Below, one piece after another: positions 1 through 12,900 of a stretch of DNA of 64,000 nt. The notes beneath the pieces are model-generated. The model did not search any database and was not told where the DNA came from. It was given only the letters and a program-made list of their open reading frames with translations. The position numbers were made by a program, and so were the translations under genes. Position 1 is the stretch's first letter; each line of letters starts with the position of its first letter. The DNA is taken from assembly GCF_020497125.1 (NCBI RefSeq), contig NC_059077.1, positions 31,819,340-31,883,339 on the forward strand, in the 5' to 3' direction. The stretch comes from Mauremys mutica (Eukaryota; Chordata; Testudines; Geoemydidae).

Positions 1-1240
1 ATAAGAGTCAGAAAACTGCATATCCTGCAGTCTATAATGGTGTGACTTCAGTCATTCTCATAGCTTTAGTTACTGTCTCTATGCTGGTTACTCCCAAATC
101 TACTTTCCTACCCACCCCAACTTCTCCCCCTCCACCAAATCTCACAATACCATCTCCATCTCCAAAACCTCCTCTTGGATGGCCTGTTATCATCTCAAAC
201 TCAGTATGTTGAAATCTTGTCTTTGTTCCCAAATCTTCTCTCCTGCTCCTTTCAATATCATAGTCAACCACTCCAGTAACCTTCCTATCTCCTGGACTCA
301 CAAACACAGTTACCTTGTCTCACACCAACTTCACATTTTTGTAACTCATTGGCTTCATTAAAGATATTCCTGATTTACAGCAATGTGAGAGGAAAATCAG
401 GCTTAGTGTCATTGTCTGTTCCCCCGCCCTTCTCTCTCTCTGTGAGACTCCCCTTCACTTCCAAGCTCCTACCAGATCTTGCTGTTTTTCCTCTACGCTA
501 TCTTCAACATCTGTCCTTTTCCTCCTTGCCCAGGCCTTGGTCACTTCACAGCTTGGTCACTTCTGCAACCTCTTCCTTTTCACTCTCCTTGCTCTTCGTC
601 TTGCTCAGCTCCAGATTATCTAAAACACTTCTTCCAAACTCACCTTCCTCCCTCAACATTCTGAAACACATCACTCCCCTCTGAACCACTGGCTTTCCTG
701 GCTATTCTGCATTGAGGTCAGACTTCTCATTCTCTGCTTCAAAGCCTTTCTCAACTGCACTTGATTACAACTCTGCCCTTGTTTCCACATACTCATGCTC
801 TCACTCCCTTTGCTCTGTCCAAACCCTGCTCCTAGCTGCCTCCTTTGCACTGTCTCTCTACGCCATGGAAATTTCTTCTATGCTTCCCTTTATGCTTGAA
901 ACTGCTTCGTGTAGCACCTACTTCTGAGGTGTGCTAAGTGCCTGCAGCTTCAATGGCCCAATTCCAGCTAATGCTCCAGCTAATCCTTTCTTTTATCAAA
1001 CCCCTCTGTTAAACATAGCTCTTCCACCAAGCCTTTCAATGATGATCAGTCATCAACCTGGCCTCTGCTTCAAGTCTGCATTCTTGCCAGGTGTATTTTA
1101 TGCTTGCTGTATAATGTTTCTAAATCGAGTTGTAAGCTCCTTGGGGCAAGGAATGTCTCATTTTAGTATATTGCGTAGCACATCTGTGCAGCATATTGTT
1201 GGTGCTTGTTCAACAGGTAAAACCAGTAATTTTTTAACCT
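1..1240 (+). repeat. L2-like LINE remnant, 3' part
   Basis: Pyrimidine-rich DNA with no credible ORF. Phrases such as cacatcactcccctctgaac (669-688) and the stretch about leucine-rich coding around 710-1080 resemble the degenerate C-terminal ORF2/3' region of L2 LINEs. It ends in a tail containing gttgtaagctccttggggca (about 1130-1149) followed by a 'gcgtagcacatctgtgcag' block, the classic L2/MIR-type 3' tail. Several stops in every frame show it is dead. The family call is from recognition of the tail and body; a RepeatMasker run would fix the exact family. Confidence 0.6.
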
Positions 1241-4200
1241 TTTTAAGTTATTACATGGATTTATTTTTAAAAGGAACATTTTCTCACTGGCAACATATTT
1301 TCTCCTCTTATTTGGTCCTGCAGTGAAATCATAATTGTTGTATTTGTGATAGCACAGTTATTTCCATGGGAACTAACTGTGATGTCATAAACACAGGATT
1401 TATATCTTCCCTGCAGAATCAGGCAGAAGGAGCAGCTGGATTGAGGAGAAAACTATTACTGAAATACCAACAATCTCCAATAAATACTAAAAGTCTTCAT
1501 CAAAGGGAGGAATATTGCTTAAATAGATTTCTTTCTATACACATTTTTAGGTTTTTAATAGCTTTCTTCACTGAGCTAGTCCCTCTTTTAGAAGTAGAAA
1601 TTTTAAAATAACTGGAAATAATAAATGTTTGGCATCAAGGCTCTAAAGTGAAAACATTTGCCTCAGACAAATTAAATAGAATGGGAAGAAAGCACCACGA
1701 TGATGAGAAAAGACATAAAAATTTCATGGGCGACATTTCTCACAGCTGAACCACCAGTTACTCACTGAAGTACCTATGACGTATTGAGGATGTACTTGTG
1801 TAGACTATTTACAAGAACTAAGAGGTGATTAATAAAAGAATGAAGTGGAAAACATCCTATGTGGGCTCAGCTTTGTAATCAGAACTCGTCAGAGAAAGCC
1901 GCGCACCCCAAAATGGAATGAATCATGACTGATTTCCTGCCTTCACTCACTGAAAAGACAAAGAAAAATGAAAGCCTTGAAAGGTAATTAGCTTTTAATT
2001 TGGGGGAAAAAAAGTTGCTTGACAAAATAATCCTTCATGTGCTTCATGTTGCAAAGCAGAGAATGTTTTTACATGAATGTTGCCATTCCATTTATTATTA
2101 AGATCGAGTTGAAGATAATAAGATAATAAATGTAATAATGACACTTTTCACTCAATCGATATATTGTAGCATCCTTCTTCTGAGACTCTCGAAGCATATA
2201 CAAAAATTATTTCAATAACAGAAGTCTGACACCAACCTTAGTTATGTTAATATCACCATAATTAATCTTCAAAACACCATTATGTGGAATATAAATAATA
2301 GCTCAGTTTTAGCCACCTTTCTACTCATACTGTTCTCCTCACCATAGTACCTGACAGCCTTATAACGTAAACAAGCAGAAAGTTTCTCTCTCCCTACTAT
2401 TTGATGGCAGAGAAAGGTGTTGACGTTAGGTATCAGGAGTTTAATTATTTGGACAAAGCTAGGACAAAGCGATGAGTTTTATACTACAACCTGAAAGCAG
2501 TAAGCTTCAAGGCCATTTTGATGTCTAAACCTTGAGATGGTTACTGAAAAAGCTCTATCTATGGCTCCCACAGTCCTTATCGTTGCTGGAAGGGTCCACT
2601 GTTCGAGAGGAGTGAAGTTGTTACAGAACATTCTGGTCACTGAGAGAATATTAGTCTTCCAAGTAGCTGAGACCTAACCCAGTGTCAGTGCTGAAGATTA
2701 GCAACAAAACCATAAAGTGGATCTGTTCTTCAACACAGAACCAGTGCCATTACACAATTTTTTCAGCCACTATGTTGGCTCCCTATTGAATAACATCCCA
2801 CTTACTGATGATCCCATCTACAATTGAAGCAGAAAACAGGGCCAAATCCATATCTATTGAGAATTAGGTGTAGTCTTCTGCCCGGATATAACTGGAAGAA
2901 GGCATTTCTAGAGGCCATCACTACTTGAGTCTTCAGATCAGTGAGGAGACAAGAAGGATCCCAAAGCTACTGACCATTTTATGGTGATTAGGCAGATTCC
3001 TTCTACAGAATTAATTTTTTTGAAGCTCCTTCCTCTTCTCACCAGCACTACCACTTTCTTACCTGGTTTCATTTCAGCTAGCCAATCAGAGGTGTGGGTG
3101 GTGACTAGGAAGCATTGCAGTGCTTGTTGGACTTCTTGTGTGAAAAGTCAAATATTTATGAGAGAAGGAATTGAGTATGGGTCATGCGTATGGCCATTTT
3201 CCAATGTTTCAGATTCAGGTTTGGTTTTTTTCGGTGAAGCTCCCTCAATGAAGTGTCCAATGAGGGGCTCTGAGGAAAGGATTTATGCTGGGAATATCTT
3301 GTGTCTAAAAAATGAACATCAGGTACAAATATGAATAGCTGCACTTCTTACTACTTGATTTGTACCTGCACTCAATTAGTAGGTACAATGAGCATATTAG
3401 GCTCCTGCCAGCAATTCAAATGTGGGCCTGAAAATGCAGATAGCTTACATTCACAGGAGAGAGGCCACCCTTTTGAAACTTCACTGTTAATAGTCTAAAA
3501 ACATAGCTATAGATTTTCAGAAGAGTGCATGACTGTCCTGTACTCTGAGGTGGGATTGTGCCCACCATTGCAGTAACGGCCTGTGTAAATGCCTCGTTAA
3601 ACATTCCTTTTGTCACTGGCATACTCAGTTATGATGTGAAAATTTCTAAAAATCAGGCCATGACAGAACATACCCCTTTTGTGCAAAAACACCAGAATTT
3701 TAGCACAGTTGTTTTACCTGTTTTTTTAATTCAAATTTAAGAAAAAATATAAATAAAACCTAAAACTGGAAGGCCTCCATATATTGACTAAGAACCCAAA
3801 ATTATAGTCAGAAGGACTTTTAAAGAATGCTATACACAATGAACGGTACAATATGCCTAACAAAGCACCAGAATACAGTCCATGCAGTGATATAAAAATT
3901 CACCATACATCATTATGCTACAAACATTTCCTATACACATTCATAAAGATATAAAGCTGTTAGTAGAATGGAAGCTATTTGAGGCTTGTAAAAGAAAACA
4001 CGGCACATTATGTGGATTATTTTCATTCTGAACATATTTTTTTACTTAATCCAATATGACTGGTTTATATTAAAACATTCAAATGTTGAAAAAAGTTCTA
4101 GGTTACAGACTGATAGTAATTGCATAAAAGCTAATTATTTTTTCATTACTTTTTAATATAATTAAACATGAAAACAAATGTTTTGTGTAATATTCATTGT

Positions 4201-7200
4201 GTTTGAGACTAATGCAGGACGTTGGTAATTCCTATTGACTGGATGTTTTTGTGGGTTTGAATCTGGTGTGTCTTTTTCCTACCAATGTAAAATGTTCCTC
4301 AACGTTTTTTCTGCTCCTTTTTTTTATTAAAATTGTGCACTGGCTTTTATGGTCTTAATAAGTGTTCTATTGTATAGAGGTAACTTCTGAAAAGTTATTG
4401 TAGACACAAGCTTTCAAGCAATAAAGTACATGGCTTTACTGTGTTAGCTATCTTAGGCTAATGCTAGAGGGCTAAATTTGCCCCTAAATAAGGTGTGATA
4501 TGTAGCTGCACCACCCCAGAGGCTGTCCATAGAGGTGACAGTGACTTCTCTGTGGAGAAGTAAGGTGCTATCCCTGATCTACTACCCATTGCACTCAATA
4601 GGAATCTTTTATTTGACTTCATTGGCTGGCCAATTGATCAGATCTCTACTAGTTTATACCAGTAACAGACTACTTTTCCCTCCACCTCGCTCAGCTGCAC
4701 TGGCCAGTGCATTCCGAGGCTAGAGCAAGTTCTGCCTGCTACCTACCCATATGTATGGGAGGGAAGCAGCAGCCCCAAAGACACTGCTCTCCTCCCTTTG
4801 CTGTGACCTCCTGGTACTCCCTAACTTTCCTCTGTGCTGTAGTACGGGCAGGTGACTAGCTTGCCATTGGAATTTATATTCGTTATAAAATAAACATACT
4901 CATCTCTCTTGGTTCAAATGTCTTTGAAAACATCTCTCTTCACCCATTAATTTATCTCACCCTTTGCCATTATTGGATGCTTAAAAGCATTTTGGATATT
5001 CTTCACTATCCCTCTAGTCACCAGAGCTCTCTCTGCCACCTTCTACTGTATTTTTAAACAAAATGTTCATTATCCAAGTTGGTTTCTGTTTTTGCTATGC
5101 TATTCTCCAGAAATTCACCGGGCAATGAATTCAAACTTTAAACAAGAATTTAAATAATTAAATCCAACAAGTTTATGGGACAGCTACAGGGGGTTAAAAC
5201 AAAACCGAGAGAAAAGGAAATAGGCAAAAGGGGAGAGGTTTGGTTTGCAGAATTGATTTGACTTCAACCCCAAAGACAGCTGTAGTGTAACTATACAATA
5301 CAGTTAAATGAACAGATGTGTGCACTATACCATACGTTCATAAAATAAATGGTAGTCTTTTTATATGCATGCCTGCTAAAGGAATAAGAATAGAAAATAA
5401 CACATTTCCAGTCCAGGAAGGAATAAAATATCCAACCCATGCAGAGGTCTATAGCGCTCCTTGTTTATTAGTATAGTAGTAGAGGTGAGAAAGTACAATT
5501 AATCAGCATTCAACAGTCTGATCCTTAAATATAAAAGGGTGGTGGTTTGATAAAAAGAAGATGTCTATTGAACAACAATTTAACCAACTGTTCCTATTTT
5601 ATATAAACAATAGTGTACCTTTTTAAAGAGTCTGACATACATTTGGCAAGTTCCTACTGTGCTGGAATTGCACATACAAATGGTATGAATCATGAGAGAG
5701 AAATGGCACAAGAATGTTAGTCTTCATGTATTGTGATAAGATGCTATCACCACACTATAAGAAGATTGATAGCATCATGCAAGAAACATTGACTGAAGAA
5801 GAAACACTACCCTGGCAAGGAAGAGTTTTTCCTCTTCGAGGCAGTTCTTCAGGGAAGATAATACTCCAAGATCCACTCCTAGAAGACATGAACATCTTTT
5901 AAAGAAGACCTCAACTTTCACTCCATCTCTACACTCAGAGACAGAACCTTGAAATTACACACTCAGGCACTATGGAAATCTTACAAAGGGTGATGTCTTC
6001 CTTTATAACATAGGGATCTTTGAATTGGAACATGATATTGACATGGAAATCGTCCAAATGAGACCCACAACTTCATTAAGGTGAAGGGAATCCCCCCTCA
6101 TCCACAACAGGAAAAGCTTCAAAGAGGAACAAAATCTCCAAAGACAAACATGTTTGAAGGGGATGTTTCAACAGTGATGGGGAGCTTTTGAAGGAGAAAG
6201 CAATGGCAAGCACTGTGAACTCTTGAAAAGGGGTCACCACTTAGCCACATGCAGCCTTTGAAGAAGGCCCCAGACACATTGTGTAAAGCCTTTCAAGTGT
6301 TGCTACAGATACAGTTACAATTATAGACAGATATTGTGAAGGCTGGAACTCTTACTGTGTTTAGCTCTTGATTGGCCTACAAATACATGGCTGAGACAAA
6401 AGGCCAGTCCAGATCCTCAGTTGGTACAAATTGGACTTTATTGAAGCCAAAGAGGATCTGGCTATTGGGGAGAATCAGAGCCGAAAAAAACTTAAGTGGA
6501 TTTTCAACTAAATCTATCTATAAAATACATCCTTCCTCCATTTCTCACCACTGAGACATATAGCAGAATCCTCTACTGAGACCATATTCAGCTGGTGTTA
6601 TTGAGGCTGATTCTCTCCTTAGTTTTAGCAATGTGAATAAGGAATAACTCCACTGAAGTAATTTTAGCTATATCAAGGTAGGTGAGAGTAGAATCAGGAA
6701 AATCAGAAGAACCAGATTAATTTAAATCTAAATTAAAGACTCATTTTTTTTGTATGTTATAGCATGTCTCCCATGCCAGATGCCTAGCAACCCTAGTCCC
6801 AGCACTCGGGCTGCAGCCCAAGCCTGAATGATTACACTGCAATTAAACAGCCCCTTAGCCCAAGCCCCGGGAGCCAAAGTCAGCTGGCACACGGACCAGC
6901 CGCAGGTGTCTAATTGCAGCGTAGACCTACCCACAGTGACCTCGTAGCTGAAACACTCTCACTCTCCTTCTAAGCACACAGGAAAAAGAAAAATCCACCA
7001 CCACTATCTGGGGAGTGAAAGAATAATTAAATGATCTGTCCCATCAAGGTGGCAAAGAGGATAAAGTCCCCTGCCCGATTCACCCAGTCGTTCTGAGCCT
7101 CAGAATTCTGCTGCAGGGGAGTGGAGATGACAGCAGGAGAGAAGTCCTGGTCCATTGAGCCTCAGTGTCAGTGGGTGACTGACTCCAAGGGAGGGTGGGA

Positions 7201-8539
7201 GGTTTTGCTGGCTGCCTTGGCCATTCTCCCTTCCTAGCTACTTGCACTGACATAATCATGCCCCAGTGGAGTTTCTACTAAAGAAAAATAAATGAAAAAA
7301 AGAAAAACCACCTTGGCCAAGCTAATATTCCTTCCTACTTGCTTTATATTACACAACCAAGTGTGTTAACTCTAAAACACCACACCATGCATGTAGCAGT
7401 ATGAGTTAGAACAGCTGTATCCACAGTGCAAGTGCCCTCAAACATTGAATTTTTCCAGTGTCTCACAATTACAGAAACACCTGTGCTAAACAGCTTTCTT
7501 CTGATCCTCTATAAAAGTTCACACAAAACACTCAAACTTTCTCATTTTGTACAGGTCTGTTGCCTGGAAGCCAGCTCAGTGCTTCTCAATATGGAATCTG
7601 GAGAACTGTTCGTTTTCATGCCTCAAAGAGAAAATATGCAGGTGCAGTAGTAGATGTGTGATTTCATCAGTAGATTATTTGCTTGTCAAAGGGCATTGCA
7701 TAAGATTCTGGGGCTAAGATAATTTTCACCTTAAAACACTTTGGTACATAAATGCCTCTTGCAAAAAAAAATAAAAAGCAGAAATATTGTGACAACAAAT
7801 GCTATGGTATGTGCAGAAATATGTGTCCTAAATTCCTGTGGATATAACCTCTTCCACAAATATTTTCTAGCTTATGTTTTGCTATATATTATGTTTCTCT
7901 GTGCATATGATATGCATATGCCATGGCAAAAGCCTTGAGCATGAATAAGTTTGGATTGGTTGTTATTCCACAAACAATTGCACTTTGTTACCCTTAGGAA
8001 CTGCTGGCCAAGTCTTTTAGATTATTTACAGTTAAACTATCCAAAGTGTCTGTTTAAACAGGGTCAAAAGACAGTCTTCCCTTAGTAGTCACTGCAGAAA
8101 GCATGGCTATCTTTCAGACAAGGCTCCAAAAAAGGGAAAGGGAAAATTCAGAATTCAGCTTACAACCTTAAGTGTTTGTCTCATAATTGGAGTCTGAATA
8201 TAAGCATGAAAGCTGAGGAGTATGTAATAATTATGCAGTCTCTCAAGACCTGGTTCTCCATAGCCAGTTCTCGGTCTATGGAAATTTCTCTGTATCCAAA
8301 AAGTTGACAAAGAACATTTTAATAATACAGTATATAATACTTAAAAAGGTTCAGACGTCTGATGTCTTAAAATGGGGAAAGCTTTCCGCCATCTTTACTT
8401 ACAAAGACCAGTGGAGAAAATCACTGAGTTGTTTCATTTTTTCCTACTGTTTGCTTAGCAGGTAATAAATAATAATATGGTAAGTAATGTACATAGGACA
8501 GTGCAATCTGGACTACTCAGACACACTCAGTAGTTACCA
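1241..8539. other. AT-rich intergenic DNA without a recognisable gene
   Basis: All open frames here are short and lack homology that I recognise. I see no splice-flanked coding exons, no CpG island and no RNA gene. One GC-richer MITE fragment (about 6745-6945) is listed separately. The rest is ordinary upstream flank of FST, probably with further old repeats that I cannot name. Confidence 0.6.
6745..6945. mobile_element. Non-autonomous DNA transposon (MITE) fragment
   Basis: A GC-rich island in AT-rich DNA with the arrangement gattacactgcaattaaac (6829-6848) at one end and gtctaattgcagcgtagacc (6908-6927) at the other. These are imperfect inverted repeats (ACACTGCAATTA / TAATTGCAGCGT) around a 'cagccc...agccccgggagcc' core. 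This pattern is a familiar turtle MITE, probably hAT-derived. No target duplication could be defined with confidence. Confidence 0.5.
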
Positions 8540-8945
8540 CTCAAGGAAAATACCTAGGAGTCATTGTAGACAGCACAGTAAAAACATCTGCTCCCATTGC
8601 ATTGGTAGTCAAAAAAGTAAAGAAGGTGTTAGATTATATCACAAAAGTGATAGAGAATAATACTGAAAATATCATAATGCCATTATGCAAATTAGTGGCA
8701 TGCCCTTACCTTGAATATTGTGTTGTATTCTGGTTACACCATCTCAGAAAGGATTTAGCAGAAATAGAAGGGCTCCAGAGACAGGTGACAAAACTGATTA
8801 GAAGCATGGGAAGACTTTTTAAAAGATTAGGACTTTTTAGTTTAGCAATAAATAAGACCAGCCATGATAGAAGCACATACAGTAAAATAATGAATGGCAT
8901 AAAAGAGGTGAATTGGATGCTGCTATTTGGCTTGTGTGTTCGATC
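8540..8945 (+). repeat. CR1/L3-like LINE fragment, reverse-transcriptase C-terminal part
   Basis: Reading from about 8548 gives YLGVIVDSTVKTS, then residues resembling PLYKLVRPYLEYCVQFW (here CPYLEYCVVFWLHHLRKDLA) and EGLQRQVTKLIRSMGRLFKR. This is the conserved block of CR1-group LINE ORF2 downstream of the RT palm. A 128-codon open frame survives at 8602-8988, but it starts inside the domain and has no 5' part, so it is a truncated LINE copy and not a gene. Confidence 0.75.
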
Positions 8946-8979
8946 CCTTTCCCATACCATTTGTCTGCCTTGTCTATTT

Positions 8980-9070
8980 AAACTGTAAGATCTTTGGGGC
9001 AGGGACTGTCCCCGCACAATGAGACCCTGATCTAGATTGGTCAGTAGGCACTACCATAACAAACATAATC
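8980..9070 (+). repeat. L2/MIR-type 3' tail with (AAT)n end
   Basis: The sequence aactgtaagatctttggggc (8980-8999) followed by 'agggactgtc' and ending in aataataataat is the same tail type seen at about 1130 and 54660. It lies directly after the CR1/L3-like fragment and may be a separate SINE/LINE insertion. Confidence 0.55.
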
Positions 9071-9528
9071 AATAATAATAATCACTTTTCCCTAATACAA
9101 AACAAGGAGATAATTAAATTAAAAGGCAACACATTTAAAATTGTTAAAAGGAAACAGTTTTGTACCTAACACACAATTAACTTGGTAATCTTACACAATG
9201 ATATTGAGGCAAGGAGTTGAGTATGCTTTTTAAAAAAGGATCAGAAATGTACTTTATTTTACTTGCACCATCCTTGGCAGCATCTGACACTGGCCACAGT
9301 CTGAGACAGGATCCTTTCTTGACCTCCCTATGCTACCCCTGTGGAGCTCCAGAACAAAGAATGTGCCGTCTGGTTATGGATCCCCCTCTTTATCATCTTG
9401 ATGGTGGATGGATGCACTTGACATCTTCAGATGCTGCTGCCATGATAGAGTGGCTACATCACTTATCCAATCTTCTAACTCATTGTTTGTGCCATCAGAA
9501 AACCATTTAAACTATGGCTACACCATCC

Positions 9529-9775
9529 CACAGTTCAGGCATAGGGGTGTGAACAGCAGTGCACACCAAAGTGCTGTGCTGTAATTCACCTGTGTGGAGG
9601 TGGCAATTGTGAATGAAAAGGTGCCTACTTTGCAATAATGTAGTTCTGTTTAAAGAGAATTACATTAATGCAAACTAGGAACTTTTTAGTTCGTGCCTGC
9701 AGCCTCCACACGGGGGAGTTATAATGCAGCATTTTGGTGTGCACTGCTATTCACACCCCTGTAGTCTGAACTGTG
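9529..9775. mobile_element. Long-TIR MITE
   Basis: Left arm 9529-9605 and right arm about 9698-9775 are inverted copies. Left begins CACAGTTCAGGCATAGGGGT and the reverse complement of the right arm begins CACAGTTCAGACTACAGGGG; both continue through a shared GTGCACACCAAA and a shared GTGTGGAGG. The roughly 75-bp arms flank a roughly 90-bp spacer and would form a hairpin. No ORF. Ends may extend a few tens of bases further each way. Confidence 0.75.
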
Positions 9776-9804
9776 AACTGCCAGGCCATGTAAATAAGCC
9801 CTTA

Positions 9805-9905
9805 GAAACATCTGGTACTGGTCAATGTCAGAGAAAGATACTGGCTTTGCAGCGTGACTGATCAGACCCAGTATAGCATTTCTGTGTTCCTATATATATA
9901 TAAAT
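9805..9905 (+). repeat. CR1-type LINE 3' end
   Basis: The 'gactgatcagacccagtata' phrase (9858-9877) followed by gcatttctgtgttcctatat matches the 'gtctgacccagtatggc...ttctta tgttc' ending of turtle CR1-group LINEs. Plus orientation. An AT microsatellite (tatatatata) follows directly. Confidence 0.65.
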
Positions 9906-12900
9906 AAGATTTCCCTTCTTCCCCCCACCCCAATTTTAATTATTTTAATCGGGGAAACAAGGGAAGGGAGCAGAAAAAAAGTCACAACTGGAAATACAGA
10001 AGCTTTTAAATGTATACATTTTGAAGTAGGCCTAATACAACCCAAACATCTGAGAGGGGATGTTAATGGTGTGGTTTACCCACTGAGATCAAAGATTATG
10101 CAAGCATCTTCCAGCTGTAGTATTTATGGTTCCAGTTTTAGTTTCAGTAGATAGAAAATATGTTCCAACATCATAATCTTACTTGCATTTGTTGTCTATT
10201 TCAAGTACTGGCACTTACTTTAGTATGTATATTGTGGCTACAGCGTGTGAATACATGTTGGCACTGATTCCCTAGCAGACACAGAAAACCTGCCTCCAAG
10301 CTAATTTATAATATGCACATATGTCCATGAGCCTTTTATTAGTTTATTGAAAAATATCTTTATAAATCACATAGGAAAGATTCTGTGCTGCTCTGTTCTT
10401 TCCCCTCCTGTTCCCCATGACATAAGTTTGGCATTAACAAGTTGCATTTCATGTTCAGCTGTATGTGGCAATAAGATGTAAAGATACTTCATATATCAGA
10501 TGATAGGTCAAATCTTTCTCACCTTCCTCATGCAAGTAGCCCCATTGCTTTTATTTACACTTCTAGAATAAGGAAGGCAAGTATGATTTACTCTCTGTGT
10601 AAAATTATTCTGCAGTATTGTAAAGCATCTCTCATCTCAACAATATATGATATGCCATTAGCTCTGAAGTTGTTAATTTGTTCAAACTAAACCATGCAAA
10701 ATGGTATATTTTGTTTATACGTGTGTGTATATAAAAGAAATCTGATTGTGCAGCAGGTTTCATTGACTCCTAGTTTGTATGATTCATTACTGCCAACCAT
10801 CTCCTGCTCTTTAGATTTTCTGTGTTTAATGTACCCACATCATTCTATCTAGGAAGGATTATGAAAATCCAGTTAACCACAATTTCCTTGACAATATTCT
10901 CTTCCCTTGTTTATAAATTATTGCGGAACACAGGTCTGTAAATGAGTCACTGCTTTCAAGAACAGTCTACTCAGCTAACATAATCTTGGTCTTGTGTTAG
11001 GCTTAGGTGGGTTGGTTTTGTATAATTATCACGCAAGTAATCAGGAACCGGAATCTCTTAGAATGTTTATAAATATAATGAAGAATCATTATCAGGACTT
11101 GGAAAAAATACTTTACACAGTCTGGAAAAGGTTCAGGCTATGATATTTCTCCATCATCTTCCATAGGAAAGGAAAGAAATCTGTGTAATTAGAGATAGGT
11201 GTAAGCCAAATAGTTCAGATCCAGGTCTGGGTACAAGTCTGCGGAGGTTTGGATTTAGAGTTTGGGTCTGAGACCATTTTAGCTTAAAATAATACAACAA
11301 ACTAAAGAGTAAGGCTTGCATCGTTAGCAAGGTTTGGCACAAAGTATGCAGTTTTATTGTGAATCAATAGATGGTGCTATTATAGATCACTTTACAAGTT
11401 CTGCTTGAGCAGAGAGGAAGTTAGATCTTGACTAAATGCTAGTTGTGATGTAGTTCTGTTTAGAAGCTATTGATTAACATCAGTAAAGTTTGTCCATTGC
11501 CCGAGTCTATCTCGTTTCTTAGGTGCTGGAATGCTGCTACCAGGATACCCAAAAAAATGTAAAAACATACATTGTGTCAGAAACACTGTAAGTGCAAAGT
11601 AGCCTAAGAAAGCACAGCTGACCAGGTATATAGAGTTTACCAGAATCCAAATTCCCTAGGATAAACTAGGAAAGCATTATTCTTTCTGAAGAGTGGAATA
11701 TATTTAAGCAACACACAGTTATAGACCTTTATAATGCTGGGATTGGTGTGTCAGTCGAAGATTAAAGAAAGCTGAGAACATATTAAAATAGATTCAAGGC
11801 TGGCCCTGACACAGCTGCACAGGGAAATAAAAGGAACACACACACACACACACACACGGCTGCATTGAACCTTGGCTTCAGGAACTGTGGGAAAAGCAGG
11901 CTCCATGCTGTTACTATCTCCCTCAACAAGCAAGTGTATGAGGAAATGGTTATGGAGGAGTAAGGCGTAGGCAGAACCTTGACTGTGCCTCCCAAAACAT
12001 ACAGCCAGCAGAGCTCGTAGGATGTGGGAGGGATATAATCTGCACCAGGTAAAGGTCTGGCACACATTTCTTCTTCCCCTTTGGAGTCGTAGTTCCTTTT
12101 CTGGGCTCCTCCTGTGATGGCACATCTATATGGCTTCCTCTAGTGAAGGTAATGAAGAAGGGCTCAATGTGACCAGTGATGAATATGTAACCCCCAAAAG
12201 CGAACCCAATATGTGCCTGCTATACATTTTGGGGTAGACTTTCCAAAAAGCTCAGGACCAGATTTTCAAGGGCTCCAGCACTCACAGTCAGGGCCAAATT
12301 TTCAAAACAGCTTTCAAAATATTTTACAATTTCATAGCACCTTGATGAAGACATCAATGAACATCACTGAATTTGGCCTCAAAACACAGGTATGCTGTAA
12401 GATAAGTATTATTTTAGTGCATTTACAGAGAGGTAAATTGAGACAAGGAAAAATGAGGGGACTTGCTCAAAGTGACTTTTAAGTGACTTTGCTCAAGATG
12501 ACACAAGGAATAGCAATCATGATTTTCTAATTCTCAGGCTATGCCTTAACACAAGTCCATCCTTTCTCTTGACAATAAAGTCTAGCAATACAGTACAGGC
12601 TCTTTTATAGCAGTATATTACCCATCAGTCTTCTTGTAGCAGTATATTACCCATTGACAATAGATTATTGAACAGATTCTTAAAGGGATTCCTGCAAGGT
12701 TTGTACAATTTATATTGTGCATTCATACAAATCAATATGTTGTATCTGTAGGTTTGGGGGAGAGAAATCCCTGTTCCTTGGTTTCATATTTCTGCATGAT
12801 ATCTGTATCCTTTTAAATCCAGCAGCAACTATGACGCCTAATGACTAATAACAGGTATTTCTGGAAAGTGGCTGATCTGCGTACCTCAGGTTCCATCTTT

